From Coriobacteriia bacterium (lineage in GTDB: Bacteria > Actinomycetota > Coriobacteriia > Coriobacteriales > QAMH01), in the NCBI GenBank assembly GCA_003149935.1, contig QAMH01000006.1:62001-126000 (forward strand): 64,000 nucleotides of DNA, written 5' to 3'. Shown here piece after piece: positions 32,408 to 40,731 of this stretch. The translations under genes were made by a program, and so were the position numbers. The notes below the pieces were generated by a model. The model was not told the DNA's origin, made no database searches, and was given only the letters and a program-made list of their open reading frames with translations. The number at the start of each line of letters is the position of its first letter. Within the stretch, counting starts at the first letter, position 1.

Positions 32408-34471
32408 TTACATCTTCACGGCCGCCAAGCGTCCGTCGAGCATCGCATGTTTCAGGAAGGCGTTGTCTCCGCCCAGGGTCGAGCCGATTTCGTATACCTC
32501 GGGCACGATTTGCTTGAGCTGCTCGTAGAAGCTGGGATCATGTTGCTCCGGGAGCATGACCATCACGCTATCGCAGCCGATGTCCTCGGCCTTTCCGTCG
32601 ACTTCGACAGTCACCGACTTCTTGTCGATGCGCAGTAGCTGCGCGTTATAGATGATCTGCACGCCATGCTCCTCGAACCACGGAACGAGGCGCACCTTGT
32701 ACTTCTGGGGCACTAGGCCACCGACATCCTCGGTCTCGGCAAGGAGGATGACTTCCTTGCCACGATGGGCCAGAAACGTCGCGCACTGGGCACCTTCGGC
32801 GCCGGCACCCAGAATCACGATCTTCTTGCCGACGGGAAAGACCTTCTCGCTCATGGACGCGAGCTTCCTGGGACCGAACATCTTCATGGGAATGGAGGCG
32901 AGCTTGGTCATTGCCGGTATCGTGAAGACGTTCTTTCGGTCGATGCCAGCGATGTCGGGAATGAAGTAGGGCGAGCTGTCCGCGAGTACGACGATGTCCG
33001 GTTTCTCTCGTTTCACGAGGTCCAACGTCACTTCAGTCTTGAGTTTGACGGTGACATTTGACTTTTCGATCATGGTGGTGAGGTAATCGAAGAGCGGCAT
33101 GACGTCCTCATCCTTGTCGCCCTTTATCATGGAGGCAAGCTTGATGCGGCCACCGAGCTCGCTCTTCTTCTCGTATATCGTCACGTCGAATCCGCGTTCG
33201 GCGGCATCGAGCGCGCATTGCATGCCAGCCGTGCCACCGCCGATCACCATGACTTTCTTGCGTGTCTCGACGGGCTTGAGCTCAAGCTCACGCTCGCGGC
33301 CAAGCGCGGGGTTCACGCGGCAGATGCGAGGGGATGTGACGGGATCCTCGCAGCTCGCGCAGCGATTGCACCGGCGTATCTCATCGAGGCGGCCTTCCTT
33401 GACCTTGTTGGCGAACTCGGGATCGGCCCAGAGGTAGCGCCCGTAAGCGACTATGTCGGCATAGCCCTCACGCAGCACGCGCTCGCCCTTGACCTCGTCC
33501 ATGCGCCCGACGCCGATGACCGGAACGTTAACGGCTTTTTTGACGGCCCGGATTCCCGGCATGAGGATGCCCAGGTCGTCAAAATTCTTCATGTAGGGTT
33601 CCATGAAGGGCTCGGGGTCGGGGTAGGGGAAGTAGTCGGGACAGTAGCGGAAGGGAAGCTTGCCGTATCCGTAGCCCGATACGCTTATGTACTGGTAACC
33701 ATAGGATTCGAGGGCCTTGGCATTCTCGACGGCGAGCTCGGGCGTGATGCCGCCCGAGACGAGCGGCGACCATTCCTGGCCGTTGATGCGCGTGCCTATG
33801 ACGAAGTCCGGCCCGCATGCGTCGCGTACCATGTCGTAGATCTCGCGCATGATGCGCGTGCGGCTCTCGGCTGTCTGTGGACCGTACTCGTCGTCGCGAT
33901 GGTTCCAAATGGGACTCAGGAAGCTGTTGAGGAAGTAGCCGTGAGCAGCGTGGATTTCCACGGCGTCAAAACCGGCCTTCCACAGGCGTATGGCTGCATC
34001 GACGATGAGCTGGCGTTTCTCGACGAGCTCGTCGTGCGTGAGACCGTGGGTCGCGAGTCCCTCGGGAGGAGGGGTGGGAAGGTCCTCGATTTCGAGTGTC
34101 GAGGCGCAGATGGGCCTGCCGCCGCCTTGCACGGGGGCGAGCGGGCCGCCATGATGGAGCTGGCCGATCACGCGGCAATCGTACTGGTGCAGACGCTCGG
34201 CAAGCTCGGTGAGGCCAGGGATGAACCTGTCATCGTAGGCACAGAGGTAGATGCCACCACCTACTGGTGGTTCCCAGTTGATGCCGGCTATATCGATGGC
34301 ACCGACACCGCCCTTGGCCATGCTTTCGTACAGATCAATGCCCGCGCTGCCATCGGCGGTACCGTCGAGATTCCACCTCCACGTTGACTGAGGCGCCTTC
34401 ATGATCCTGTTTTTCATCTTGAAGCTCGGAGCGATTTCGATGGGTGACATGAGATGTTCGAATTCTTGCAT
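32408..34471 (-). CDS. FMN/FAD/4Fe-4S ene-reductase, OYE family (paralogue 1)
   Basis: 687 residues. The N-terminal Old Yellow Enzyme barrel (about 7-360) contains IGQLHHGG, and EIHAAHGYFLNSF with the substrate-anchoring His pair at about 173/176. The 4Fe-4S ligands follow at about Cys368, Cys371, Cys374 and Cys384 (CNRCASCEDP, then ICRVNPA). The C-terminal half is an FAD/NAD(P) module with VMVIGGGTAGMQCA and a second dinucleotide fold IVILGAGAEGAQCA. The layout equals 2,4-dienoyl-CoA reductase, BaiCD/BaiH and daidzein reductase, which reduce activated C=C bonds at low potential. ATG 34471 is preferred over 34474 because it gives GAGG a better spacing. It is divergent from the EthD gene and about two-thirds identical by eye to the enzyme at 36947. 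Confidence 0.9.
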   Translation of the reverse strand: MQEFEHLMSPIEIAPSFKMKNRIMKAPQSTWRWNLDGTADGSAGIDLYESMAKGGVGAIDIAGINWEPPVGGGIYLCAYDDRFIPGLTELAERLHQYDCRVIGQLHHGGPLAPVQGGGRPICASTLEIEDLPTPPPEGLATHGLTHDELVEKRQLIVDAAIRLWKAGFDAVEIHAAHGYFLNSFLSPIWNHRDDEYGPQTAESRTRIMREIYDMVRDACGPDFVIGTRINGQEWSPLVSGGITPELAVENAKALESYGYQYISVSGYGYGKLPFRYCPDYFPYPDPEPFMEPYMKNFDDLGILMPGIRAVKKAVNVPVIGVGRMDEVKGERVLREGYADIVAYGRYLWADPEFANKVKEGRLDEIRRCNRCASCEDPVTSPRICRVNPALGRERELELKPVETRKKVMVIGGGTAGMQCALDAAERGFDVTIYEKKSELGGRIKLASMIKGDKDEDVMPLFDYLTTMIEKSNVTVKLKTEVTLDLVKREKPDIVVLADSSPYFIPDIAGIDRKNVFTIPAMTKLASIPMKMFGPRKLASMSEKVFPVGKKIVILGAGAEGAQCATFLAHRGKEVILLAETEDVGGLVPQKYKVRLVPWFEEHGVQIIYNAQLLRIDKKSVTVEVDGKAEDIGCDSVMVMLPEQHDPSFYEQLKQIVPEVYEIGSTLGGDNAFLKHAMLDGRLAAVKM

Positions 34472-34550
34472 CATTTCCTCTTTCGACGGCCAATACGGGA
34501 CTGTGCGTTTGTGTGGCTGTCATCATAGGGAGCATGATGGGGACATTCCT

Positions 34551-34570
34551 AGTACGCACTTTATTGTTAG
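34551..34570 (-). promoter_or_regulatory. Cluster motif CTWAC-N6-GTGCGTW (copy for OYE 1)
   Basis: Read on the minus strand this is CTAACAATAAAGTGCGTACT, ending about 80 nt before the OYE gene start. It aligns base for base with the plus-strand copy at 34621 and with those at 39092 and 42167. The outer TAAC/GTAC parts are a near-dyad. Confidence 0.6.
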
Positions 34571-34620
34571 CGCTTTTACGCGGTTTTCGATGAGATGACG
34601 TGGGACTTCTCATGTCTCCC

Positions 34621-34642
34621 CTTACTTTTAAGTGCGTAATTG
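34621..34642 (+). promoter_or_regulatory. Cluster motif CTWAC-N6-GTGCGTW (copy for EthD 1)
   Basis: CTTAC, six bases, then GTGCGTAATTG; TTAC and GTAA form a dyad with a 10-nt spacer. It ends 78 nt before the EthD-like gene, mirroring the spacing of the minus-strand copy to the divergent OYE gene. Confidence 0.65.
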
Positions 34643-34719
34643 TTTCGGCGTAATCCCGTTTCTAGAATTCTGGAAGAAGGCAGGATTATGTGAGGGTTTT
34701 CTAAGGAGAGTGATCACAC

Positions 34720-35415
34720 ATGATTAGCAGAATGGGTCTTTTGAAGCGCAAAGAGGGTACGACGCAGGAAGAGTTCAAGGACTACTGGCTCAACGTCCAT
34801 GGCCCCATCGCCGCAGAGATGAAGAACCTGCGCCACTATTCCCAGCATGCGGTATGCGACAACGAGCACCGTCATCCCCTGGGTCAGGGTCCCATCATTA
34901 TCGATGGCTATTCCGAGCTGCAGTTTGACAGCTATGGCGATATGGTCGAGGGCGTCATGTCGCTCGATGGCAAGGGCGCCGATGACGTTCCGAAGTTTGC
35001 CGATCCGCACAATCCCATTCTCGTTTGCGTGAAGAAGTTCGTGAAGCACACTCCCAAGTACTTGCTCAACGGCGACAAGCCGCTTATCAAGCGCGTCTCG
35101 TTCATGGGCCGAGCCGAGGGTGTGAGCGCCGAGGAATGGATGTACCAGTGGTGGGACGTCCATACCGAAATGGTGCATACCATGCCGGGTTACGTGGGTT
35201 ATGCGCAGAATCTCGTCATCGATCGCATCGTCAACGGCGTCTCCGTCCATTATGACGAGCTTCCGGTCGAGGGCGTCGTCGAGTTCTGGTTCGAGAACAT
35301 GGATGCCTTCAACGAATGCTACGACTCCCCCGAGTTCAAGAGGACATCGCAGCATGGCAGCGAGTTCATTGGCGCGATTAACACGTATCTTACCGAGGTA
35401 CACGACATACTCTAG
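34720..35415 (+). CDS. Tandem EthD-like domain protein 1
   Basis: 231 residues made of two EthD/ferredoxin-like alpha-beta domains. The first half has LLKRKEGTTQEEFKDYWLNV followed by HGPIAAEMKNL; the second half has SFMGRAEGVSAEEWMYQWWD, VHTEMVHTMPGYVGY, QNLVIDR, as a duplicated dimeric alpha+beta barrel. EthD-like proteins include small enzymes acting on aromatic polyketides and dechlorination or decarboxylation intermediates. The WxxVHxxM/P pattern is kept in both halves here, unlike in its two paralogues in the cluster. AAGGAG lies upstream of ATG 34720. It is divergent from the OYE reductase with a shared motif-bearing promoter region, so it is probably co-regulated. Confidence 0.8.
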   Translation: MISRMGLLKRKEGTTQEEFKDYWLNVHGPIAAEMKNLRHYSQHAVCDNEHRHPLGQGPIIIDGYSELQFDSYGDMVEGVMSLDGKGADDVPKFADPHNPILVCVKKFVKHTPKYLLNGDKPLIKRVSFMGRAEGVSAEEWMYQWWDVHTEMVHTMPGYVGYAQNLVIDRIVNGVSVHYDELPVEGVVEFWFENMDAFNECYDSPEFKRTSQHGSEFIGAINTYLTEVHDIL

Positions 35416-35433
35416 TTTGAAGCGTGAAGGTTT

Positions 35434-35459
35434 GGGCCGGGCTCGACGAGTCCGGCCCC
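35434..35459 (+). terminator. Hairpin after EthD 1
   Basis: GGGCCGG and CCGGCCC flank CTCGACGAG-type sequence, a strong stem 19 nt after the EthD stop. No T-run follows, so termination efficiency is uncertain. Confidence 0.5.
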
Positions 35460-35552
35460 ATGCTGTTGCGAACGGGGAAGGCCAGGCATCAATGAGGTCA
35501 TGTCTTCGGTCTCGTATCTACCACAAACCCCCTGGTTCTGTGATTGCTTTCA

Positions 35553-35564
35553 GGGGGGGGGGGG
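35553..35564 (+). repeat. Homopolymeric G12 tract upstream of the HxlR regulator
   Basis: Twelve consecutive G lie about 100 nt before the HxlR-family start codon, in a non-coding gap. Runs of this length slip during replication; the length could also be affected by sequencing error. Confidence 0.7.
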
Positions 35565-35663
35565 TAATAATAATCTCCTTGCATCTCCATTGCGCGGGGA
35601 TTTCGTGAGTGTCTTTGACCGGAGGCCGGTCGAGGTAATGGCGTGGCTCGGGAGGCGATTGTG

Positions 35664-36155
35664 ATGGATCCTAACAGTATCGACAGGTTAACCTCATGCA
35701 TGCTCACGCAGGTCCTCACAAAGATTCTGGGAGGTAAGTGGAAGCCGTTCATCATCTGGTATTTGAGCTTGCAACCTCATCAACGCGCGCGCTACGGTGA
35801 GCTCAAGAAGATCATTCCCTACAAGATATCGGACAAGATGTTCTCGCAACATCTCAACGAGCTCGAGGAGATGGGCATGCTCGAGCGCGTCGTGGTCGAA
35901 GACAAGCCCCTGTGGGTCGATTATCTCCTCACACCAGACGGTATCAGCATGGCAAACCTCCTGTACCTCATTCGCGATTGGGGTGTCGTACACCTTAACT
36001 TCTCGGTCGAAGCGCTTAAGCAGACGAAGGGCCTCCTTAACGATGGCAAGCTCGAGTACGGCACCGTAGGCGAGGACGGCATGATCGATAAGACGCGTGA
36101 GCACATCGTCTGGTACTTCGACACCGCGGGTGACGAGGACGAGACCGAAGAATAG
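35664..36155 (+). CDS. HxlR-family winged-helix transcriptional regulator
   Basis: 163 residues. The HxlR signature GGKWKPFIIWYL (residues about 23-34), then RYGELKKIIPYKISDKMFSQ and HLNELEEMGMLERVVVED, form the winged helix. Cys12 sits close to the redox-sensing Cys of some family members. A C-terminal tail of about 50 residues is longer and more acidic than usual. GGGAGG eight nt before ATG 35664 sets the start; GTG 35643 and 35661 are alternatives. HxlR proteins often respond to electrophiles or quinones. Located inside the reductase cluster, it is the best local candidate for binding the shared promoter motif. Confidence 0.85.
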   Translation: MDPNSIDRLTSCMLTQVLTKILGGKWKPFIIWYLSLQPHQRARYGELKKIIPYKISDKMFSQHLNELEEMGMLERVVVEDKPLWVDYLLTPDGISMANLLYLIRDWGVVHLNFSVEALKQTKGLLNDGKLEYGTVGEDGMIDKTREHIVWYFDTAGDEDETEE

Positions 36156-36179
36156 GCCAGTGAAAGGTAAGGAGAAACG

Positions 36180-36926
36180 ATGGGCAAGAGGTTCGAGGAC
36201 AAAGTGGCCGTGGTGACGGGCGCGGCAAATGGCATTGGCCATTGCATTGTCTGCCGTCTTCTCGAAGAGGGTGCCAGGGTTGCGGCCCTCGATATCGAGG
36301 GTGACACGTTGGCGCGCGAATTCGAGGATAACGAGAACATCGCGATCTATCCTCTCGATGTCGCCGATTACACCATGTGCAACAAGGTTGTCGACGAGGT
36401 GCTCGAAGCATACGGGCATATCGACATCCTTTTCAGCAACGCGGGCATCATCAAACGTGGGAGCGTGCAGAGCACCACCGAGGAGGAATGGCGCCGCGTC
36501 ATCGACATCAATCTCAATGGATGTTTCTGGATGGATCAGGCTGTGGCGAAGTCGATGATAGAACGCGGAATCAAGGGCGCCATCGTCAACACGAGCTCAT
36601 GCACGTCGCGCACGGTCTCCAAGAACACCGGTGCGTACGCTGCCAGCAAGGCTGGCGTGTCCCAGCTGACCAAATGGCTTGCGCTGGAGCTTGCCGAGTA
36701 CGGAATCCGCGTCAATGCCCTCGGGCCGGGCACGAGCATGACGCGTATCACCGAGGGTACGAGGAATGATCCCGAGCGCAATGCACAGTTTCTCGCCAAC
36801 ATTCCCATGGGTCGCTATGGCACTCCCGAAGAGGCCGCGAATGTCGCGCTGTTCCTGGCAAGCGACGACGCTTCCTACGTTACCGGCGAGACCTTGGTTG
36901 AGGATGGCGGCTTCACGCTGTTCTAG
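36180..36926 (+). CDS. SDR-family dehydrogenase 1
   Basis: 248 residues, classical short-chain dehydrogenase/reductase. Nucleotide-binding TGAANGIG (13-20), NAG (87-89), catalytic Ser139/140, Tyr153 and Lys157 (YAASK). Asp at the end of beta-2 (ALDIEG) favours NAD over NADP. Close in type to hydroxysteroid dehydrogenases (BaiA) and dihydrodaidzein reductase. Starts 24 nt after the HxlR stop, behind AAGGAG; the OYE reductase follows after 20 nt, so the three probably form an operon in which this enzyme oxidises an alcohol or reduces a ketone next to the C=C bond reduced by the flavoenzyme. Confidence 0.9.
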   Translation: MGKRFEDKVAVVTGAANGIGHCIVCRLLEEGARVAALDIEGDTLAREFEDNENIAIYPLDVADYTMCNKVVDEVLEAYGHIDILFSNAGIIKRGSVQSTTEEEWRRVIDINLNGCFWMDQAVAKSMIERGIKGAIVNTSSCTSRTVSKNTGAYAASKAGVSQLTKWLALELAEYGIRVNALGPGTSMTRITEGTRNDPERNAQFLANIPMGRYGTPEEAANVALFLASDDASYVTGETLVEDGGFTLF

Positions 36927-36946
36927 GGCATTGGAGGAATCAATCC

Positions 36947-39007
36947 ATGGGTGGGTTCGAAAAACTTATGTCTCCGCTGGAGATCACGCCGAAGATTATC
37001 TTTAAAAACCGCATCATGAAGACGGGCCAGTCAACGTTTCGCTGGAACGATGACGGCACCGCCGATGGAAGCGCGGCAATCGGCTTGTACGAGAGCATTG
37101 CCGCAGGCGGCGCGGCGGCCGTGGTCATCGGTGGCGTCATGTGGGATGACATGCCCGGGCGCTACTGCAATGTCTGGGATGACAAGTTCATTCCGGGCTT
37201 GACCGAGCTCGCGGAGGCCGTGCATCGTCATGATAGCTATATCATAGGGCAGCTTCATCACGGCGGGCCTTCCGCGGCCGTGCTTGGCGAAGGACGACCC
37301 TTCAGCTCGTCGACGATCGAGACCGAGGACCTTCCCATTCCCGAACCCGAGGGACGTGCGACACGTGGTCTTTCGGTCGAGGAGATTCACGATAAGGAGA
37401 AGCTCATCGTCGAGGGTGCCGTGCGCATGAAGAAGGCTGGCTTTGACGGTGTCGAGGTACATGCCGCACATGGGTATCTGCTCAATAGTTTCCTGAGCCC
37501 CCTATGGAACAAGCGCGATGACGAGTATGCCTTCGAGAACGTGGCCAATCGCACACGTGTCATGGCGGAGCTCTACCAGATGATTCGCGAGGCGTGTGGC
37601 CCGGACTTCCTCATCGGCACGCGCATCAACGGCATCGAGTTCTCGCCTTTGACGGGAAACAACGGTATCACGCCCGACATGGCGCGCGATACCGCCATAG
37701 CACTCGAGATGATCGGATACCAATACATTAGCGTGACCGGCTATGGCTACGGAAAGCTTCCGTTTCGCTTCATTCCGGACTACTTCCCGTATCCCGATCC
37801 CGAGCCTCACATGCGTCCGTACATGAAGGATTACGAGGACATGGGACTGCTGCTTCCGGCGGCAAAGTACATCCGCGATGCCGTCAAGGTGCCCGTCGTG
37901 TGCGTCGGTCGCATGGACGAGGTCAAGGGAGAGCGCGCGCTTGAGGAAGGTTATGCCGACATCATCGGTTTTGGCCGCTATCTGTGGGCAGATCCCGAGT
38001 TTCCCAACAAGGTGAAGGAGGGGCGCATCGACGAGATTCGCCGGTGCAATCGCTGCGGGTCGTGTCAAGACCCGCTCGTCTCACCGCGTATCTGCCGTGT
38101 GAATCCGGCACTCGGACGCGAGAGGGAGCTCGCCCTCACGCCTGCCGTTGAAAAGAAGAAGGTGATGGTCATCGGCGGAGGTCCCGCTGGCATGCAGGCG
38201 GCCATCGACGCGGCGGCCCGCGGTCATGATGTCGATTTGTACGAGAAGTCCGCTGCGCTGGGCGGTAGGCTCAAGCTGGCATCGATGATCAAGGGCAACA
38301 AGGTCGAGGACATCATGCCCATCTACGACTACCTCACCACCATGGTGGGCAAGTCCGACGTGCGCGTGCATCTCAACGAGGAGGTCACGCCCGAGCTCGT
38401 CAGGCAAGAGAAACCCGATGTGGTCATGCTCGCCAATAGCTCGCCGTATCTGGTCCCCGACATTCCCGGTATCGACGGCAGCAACGTGTACACCATCCCC
38501 GGGCTTTCGAAGCTCGCGAAACTCCCGCTCAGGCTCTTCGGTCCCGAGTTCGTGCACAAGGCAAGCAGGCATTTCATGCCCGTGGGCAAGAAGATAGTCG
38601 TTTTGGGCGCCGGCGCCGAGGGAGCGCAGTGCGCAACATTCATGGCCCACTGCGGCAAGGATGTCACGCTGCTTGCAGAAGACGACGACATCGGCGGTCT
38701 GGTGCCCGTGCCGTATAAGGTGCGTCTGGAGCCCTGGTTCGAGGAGAACGGCGTCGAGGTCGTGCGCAATGCCACATGCAAGGAGATCCGCAAGGGTCTC
38801 GTCATTGCGGAGGTGGATGGCAGGGAGCGTACCTTTGGCTGCGACAGCGTGCTCGTCATGCTTCCCGAGAAGCGCGATGCGGCGTTTTGCGATGAGCTCA
38901 GGAGCGCGGGTGTTGAGGTCATGGAGATTGGCTCCACGCTGGGAGGCGATAACGCATTCGTCAAGCACGCCATCATCGATGGCAGAGAGGCCGCATGCCG
39001 GATCTAG
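36947..39007 (+). CDS. FMN/FAD/4Fe-4S ene-reductase, OYE family (paralogue 2)
   Basis: 686 residues with the same modules as the enzyme at 32408: OYE barrel (1-360) with GQLHHGG and VHAAHGYLLNSF (His172, His175), 4Fe-4S ligands Cys367, Cys370, Cys373 and Cys383, then FAD (VMVIGGGPAGMQAA) and NAD(P) (IVVLGAGAEGAQCA) binding folds. The catalytic and cluster residues are intact. Differences from its paralogue are concentrated near residues 60-80 and 115-140, a likely substrate lid, so the two may act on different positions or intermediates. GGAGG precedes ATG 36947; the gene is in an operon with the upstream SDR. Confidence 0.9.
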   Translation: MGGFEKLMSPLEITPKIIFKNRIMKTGQSTFRWNDDGTADGSAAIGLYESIAAGGAAAVVIGGVMWDDMPGRYCNVWDDKFIPGLTELAEAVHRHDSYIIGQLHHGGPSAAVLGEGRPFSSSTIETEDLPIPEPEGRATRGLSVEEIHDKEKLIVEGAVRMKKAGFDGVEVHAAHGYLLNSFLSPLWNKRDDEYAFENVANRTRVMAELYQMIREACGPDFLIGTRINGIEFSPLTGNNGITPDMARDTAIALEMIGYQYISVTGYGYGKLPFRFIPDYFPYPDPEPHMRPYMKDYEDMGLLLPAAKYIRDAVKVPVVCVGRMDEVKGERALEEGYADIIGFGRYLWADPEFPNKVKEGRIDEIRRCNRCGSCQDPLVSPRICRVNPALGRERELALTPAVEKKKVMVIGGGPAGMQAAIDAAARGHDVDLYEKSAALGGRLKLASMIKGNKVEDIMPIYDYLTTMVGKSDVRVHLNEEVTPELVRQEKPDVVMLANSSPYLVPDIPGIDGSNVYTIPGLSKLAKLPLRLFGPEFVHKASRHFMPVGKKIVVLGAGAEGAQCATFMAHCGKDVTLLAEDDDIGGLVPVPYKVRLEPWFEENGVEVVRNATCKEIRKGLVIAEVDGRERTFGCDSVLVMLPEKRDAAFCDELRSAGVEVMEIGSTLGGDNAFVKHAIIDGREAACRI

Positions 39008-39306
39008 TCGCTTGACCCATCGTTCGAGGGCTTTCCGCTTTACTCGGGGCGGGAAGTCCTTTCTCCTCCCCATCTTACCTTTTGGTAAGGACTAACTTAT
39101 TTGTGCGTTATTGAGCGCCGTTCCCTGCCGGCCATACCATTTCCCTTAGATGGGATACATGCATCTTCCCGTAGCCCGATCGTGTCGATCGCAATGCTTT
39201 GCACGGACGTAGATGCAGATGGGAAGGCGCCTCGCGATACCGGACTCCCGCACATGGAGCAGCTTGCTTTGGGGCGCATGGAGGTCTTTACGAAAGGGGA
39301 GCACGC
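39008..39306. other. Leader region before the MHS transporter
   Basis: This 299-nt gap has no credible gene. It contains a hairpin CTTACC-TTTT-GGTAAG (39074-39089) and the third copy of the cluster motif at 39092-39117. If transcription begins near the motif, the transporter has a leader of about 190 nt. Confidence 0.5.
39092..39117 (+). promoter_or_regulatory. Cluster motif CTWAC-N6-GTGCGTW (copy for MHS transporter)
   Basis: CTAAC, six bases, GTGCGTTATTGAGCG. TAAC and GTTA are a perfect dyad with a 10-nt spacer. About 190 nt upstream of the transporter start, just after a small hairpin. Confidence 0.6.
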
Positions 39307-40626
39307 ATGGCAAAAGAAGTTCAACCCGCCCAGAAGAACGCATCGCTTTTCAAGTCGATACTCTCTGGATGTCTGGGTAACGTCCTGGAATGGTACGACT
39401 ATGGTCTATACGGTTACTTTGCGGTCGTCATTTCCGCGGAGTTCTTCACGTCCGAGGATCCCGTTGTCGGCATTCTGATGAGTTTCATGGTGTTTGGCGT
39501 CGGCTTTGTCGTGCGTCCCATCGGCGGTCTCATCATGGGAGCCTACGCGGATAAGCACGGTCGCGTGAAGTCGCTCACCGTCACCATCATGGCCATAGGC
39601 ATATGCACCATGCTCATGGGGTGTCTGCCGACCTATGAGCAGATCGGCATCATGGCACCCATCCTGCTCACGATCCTGCGCTTGCTGCAGGGCCTGGCGA
39701 CGGGTGGCGAGTTCGGATCCGCCCTCACGTTCATCTCGGAGTTCAACAACGGCAAGAACATCTCCTTCCTCGTCAGCTGGCAGCCGTTCAGCGTCGGCGT
39801 CGGCATGCTCATCGGCTCCATCACCGGCCTGATTTGCACCTCTGCCCTGTCCCAACCCGACCTCTATGCCTGGGGTTGGCGCATCCCGTTCCTCATCGGC
39901 ATCGTCGTCGCCGTCTATGGCGTCTACCTGCGTAGGAGCGTGCCCGAGCCTCCCGAGTTCGAGAAGATGAAGGAGCAGAAGAAGGCCACCGAGGAAGATC
40001 ACACGCCCGTCAAGGTCCTCTTCAAGAAGCATTGGGTCGCCATGATCACCAACATCGGCCTGCTTGCCGGCACCAGCGTGTCCTATTACCTATTGGTGAC
40101 CTATCTGCCCACCTATATCAAGGAGTTCGTCGGTGGGACCATGCTCGAGGGCTTCATCGTCAACACAGCCGTCGTTGCCGTATATTTGGTCCTCTGCCCG
40201 TTTGCGGGCATGTTCGCGGATAAGTTCGGGCGCAGGAAGTCCGTCATCATCGCGTGTCTGGGATTCATCGTGCTTGCCTACCCGGTCTTCTGGGCCGTCA
40301 TAAACGGGCATGCCGTGCTGATCATGATCTGTGCCCTTGCATGCCTGCTGCCCTTCCAGTCACTCAACGCGGTGGCCGTGGCGACGGCGGCATCCGAGGT
40401 GTATCCCACCGAGACGCGTAACAGCGGCGTCGGCCTTGCCTACAACCTTGCGGCTGCGGTTTTCGGCGGCATGGCCCCGGCCATTGCGACGGCGATTATC
40501 GCCGGGACGGGAAATGCGATCTCCCTGGCCTTCTTCATCATCGCCGCTGACGTCGTCTCGATTCTCGTCGCGATCTTCCTCATGAAACGCTACTACCGCA
40601 AGGACGGTACGCCGGTCAATAGCTAG
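39307..40626 (+). CDS. MHS-family MFS transporter (ProP/ShiA-like)
   Basis: 439 residues, 12 TM helices. Metabolite:H+ symporter hallmarks are LGNVLEWYDYGLYGYFA at the start, GLIMGAYADKHGRVKSL and its repeat MFADKFGRRKSV, and LRLLQGLATGGEFG. The family imports proline/betaine, shikimate, alpha-ketoglutarate and aromatic acids. ATG 39307 has GGGGAG six nt upstream; the in-frame start at 39199 adds unconserved sequence. Set between the reductases and further transporters, it probably imports the cluster's substrate. Confidence 0.85.
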   Translation: MAKEVQPAQKNASLFKSILSGCLGNVLEWYDYGLYGYFAVVISAEFFTSEDPVVGILMSFMVFGVGFVVRPIGGLIMGAYADKHGRVKSLTVTIMAIGICTMLMGCLPTYEQIGIMAPILLTILRLLQGLATGGEFGSALTFISEFNNGKNISFLVSWQPFSVGVGMLIGSITGLICTSALSQPDLYAWGWRIPFLIGIVVAVYGVYLRRSVPEPPEFEKMKEQKKATEEDHTPVKVLFKKHWVAMITNIGLLAGTSVSYYLLVTYLPTYIKEFVGGTMLEGFIVNTAVVAVYLVLCPFAGMFADKFGRRKSVIIACLGFIVLAYPVFWAVINGHAVLIMICALACLLPFQSLNAVAVATAASEVYPTETRNSGVGLAYNLAAAVFGGMAPAIATAIIAGTGNAISLAFFIIAADVVSILVAIFLMKRYYRKDGTPVNS

Positions 40627-40660
40627 CTCTGCCACAGATCAGTTCGTCTCGCGCCGTCAT

Positions 40661-40694
40661 ATGGGCGCAGGGGGAAACGTCCTCCTGCGCCCAT
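40661..40694 (+). terminator. Strong hairpin after the MHS transporter
   Basis: An 11-bp perfect stem (ATGGGCGCAGG / CCTGCGCCCAT) 35 nt after the transporter stop, without a T-run; it lies 38 nt before the next start and may attenuate the downstream permease. Confidence 0.55.
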
Positions 40695-40731
40695 GCAGTT
40701 CTCGTTTGCCTTTTCAAGGGGAGAAGATCCG

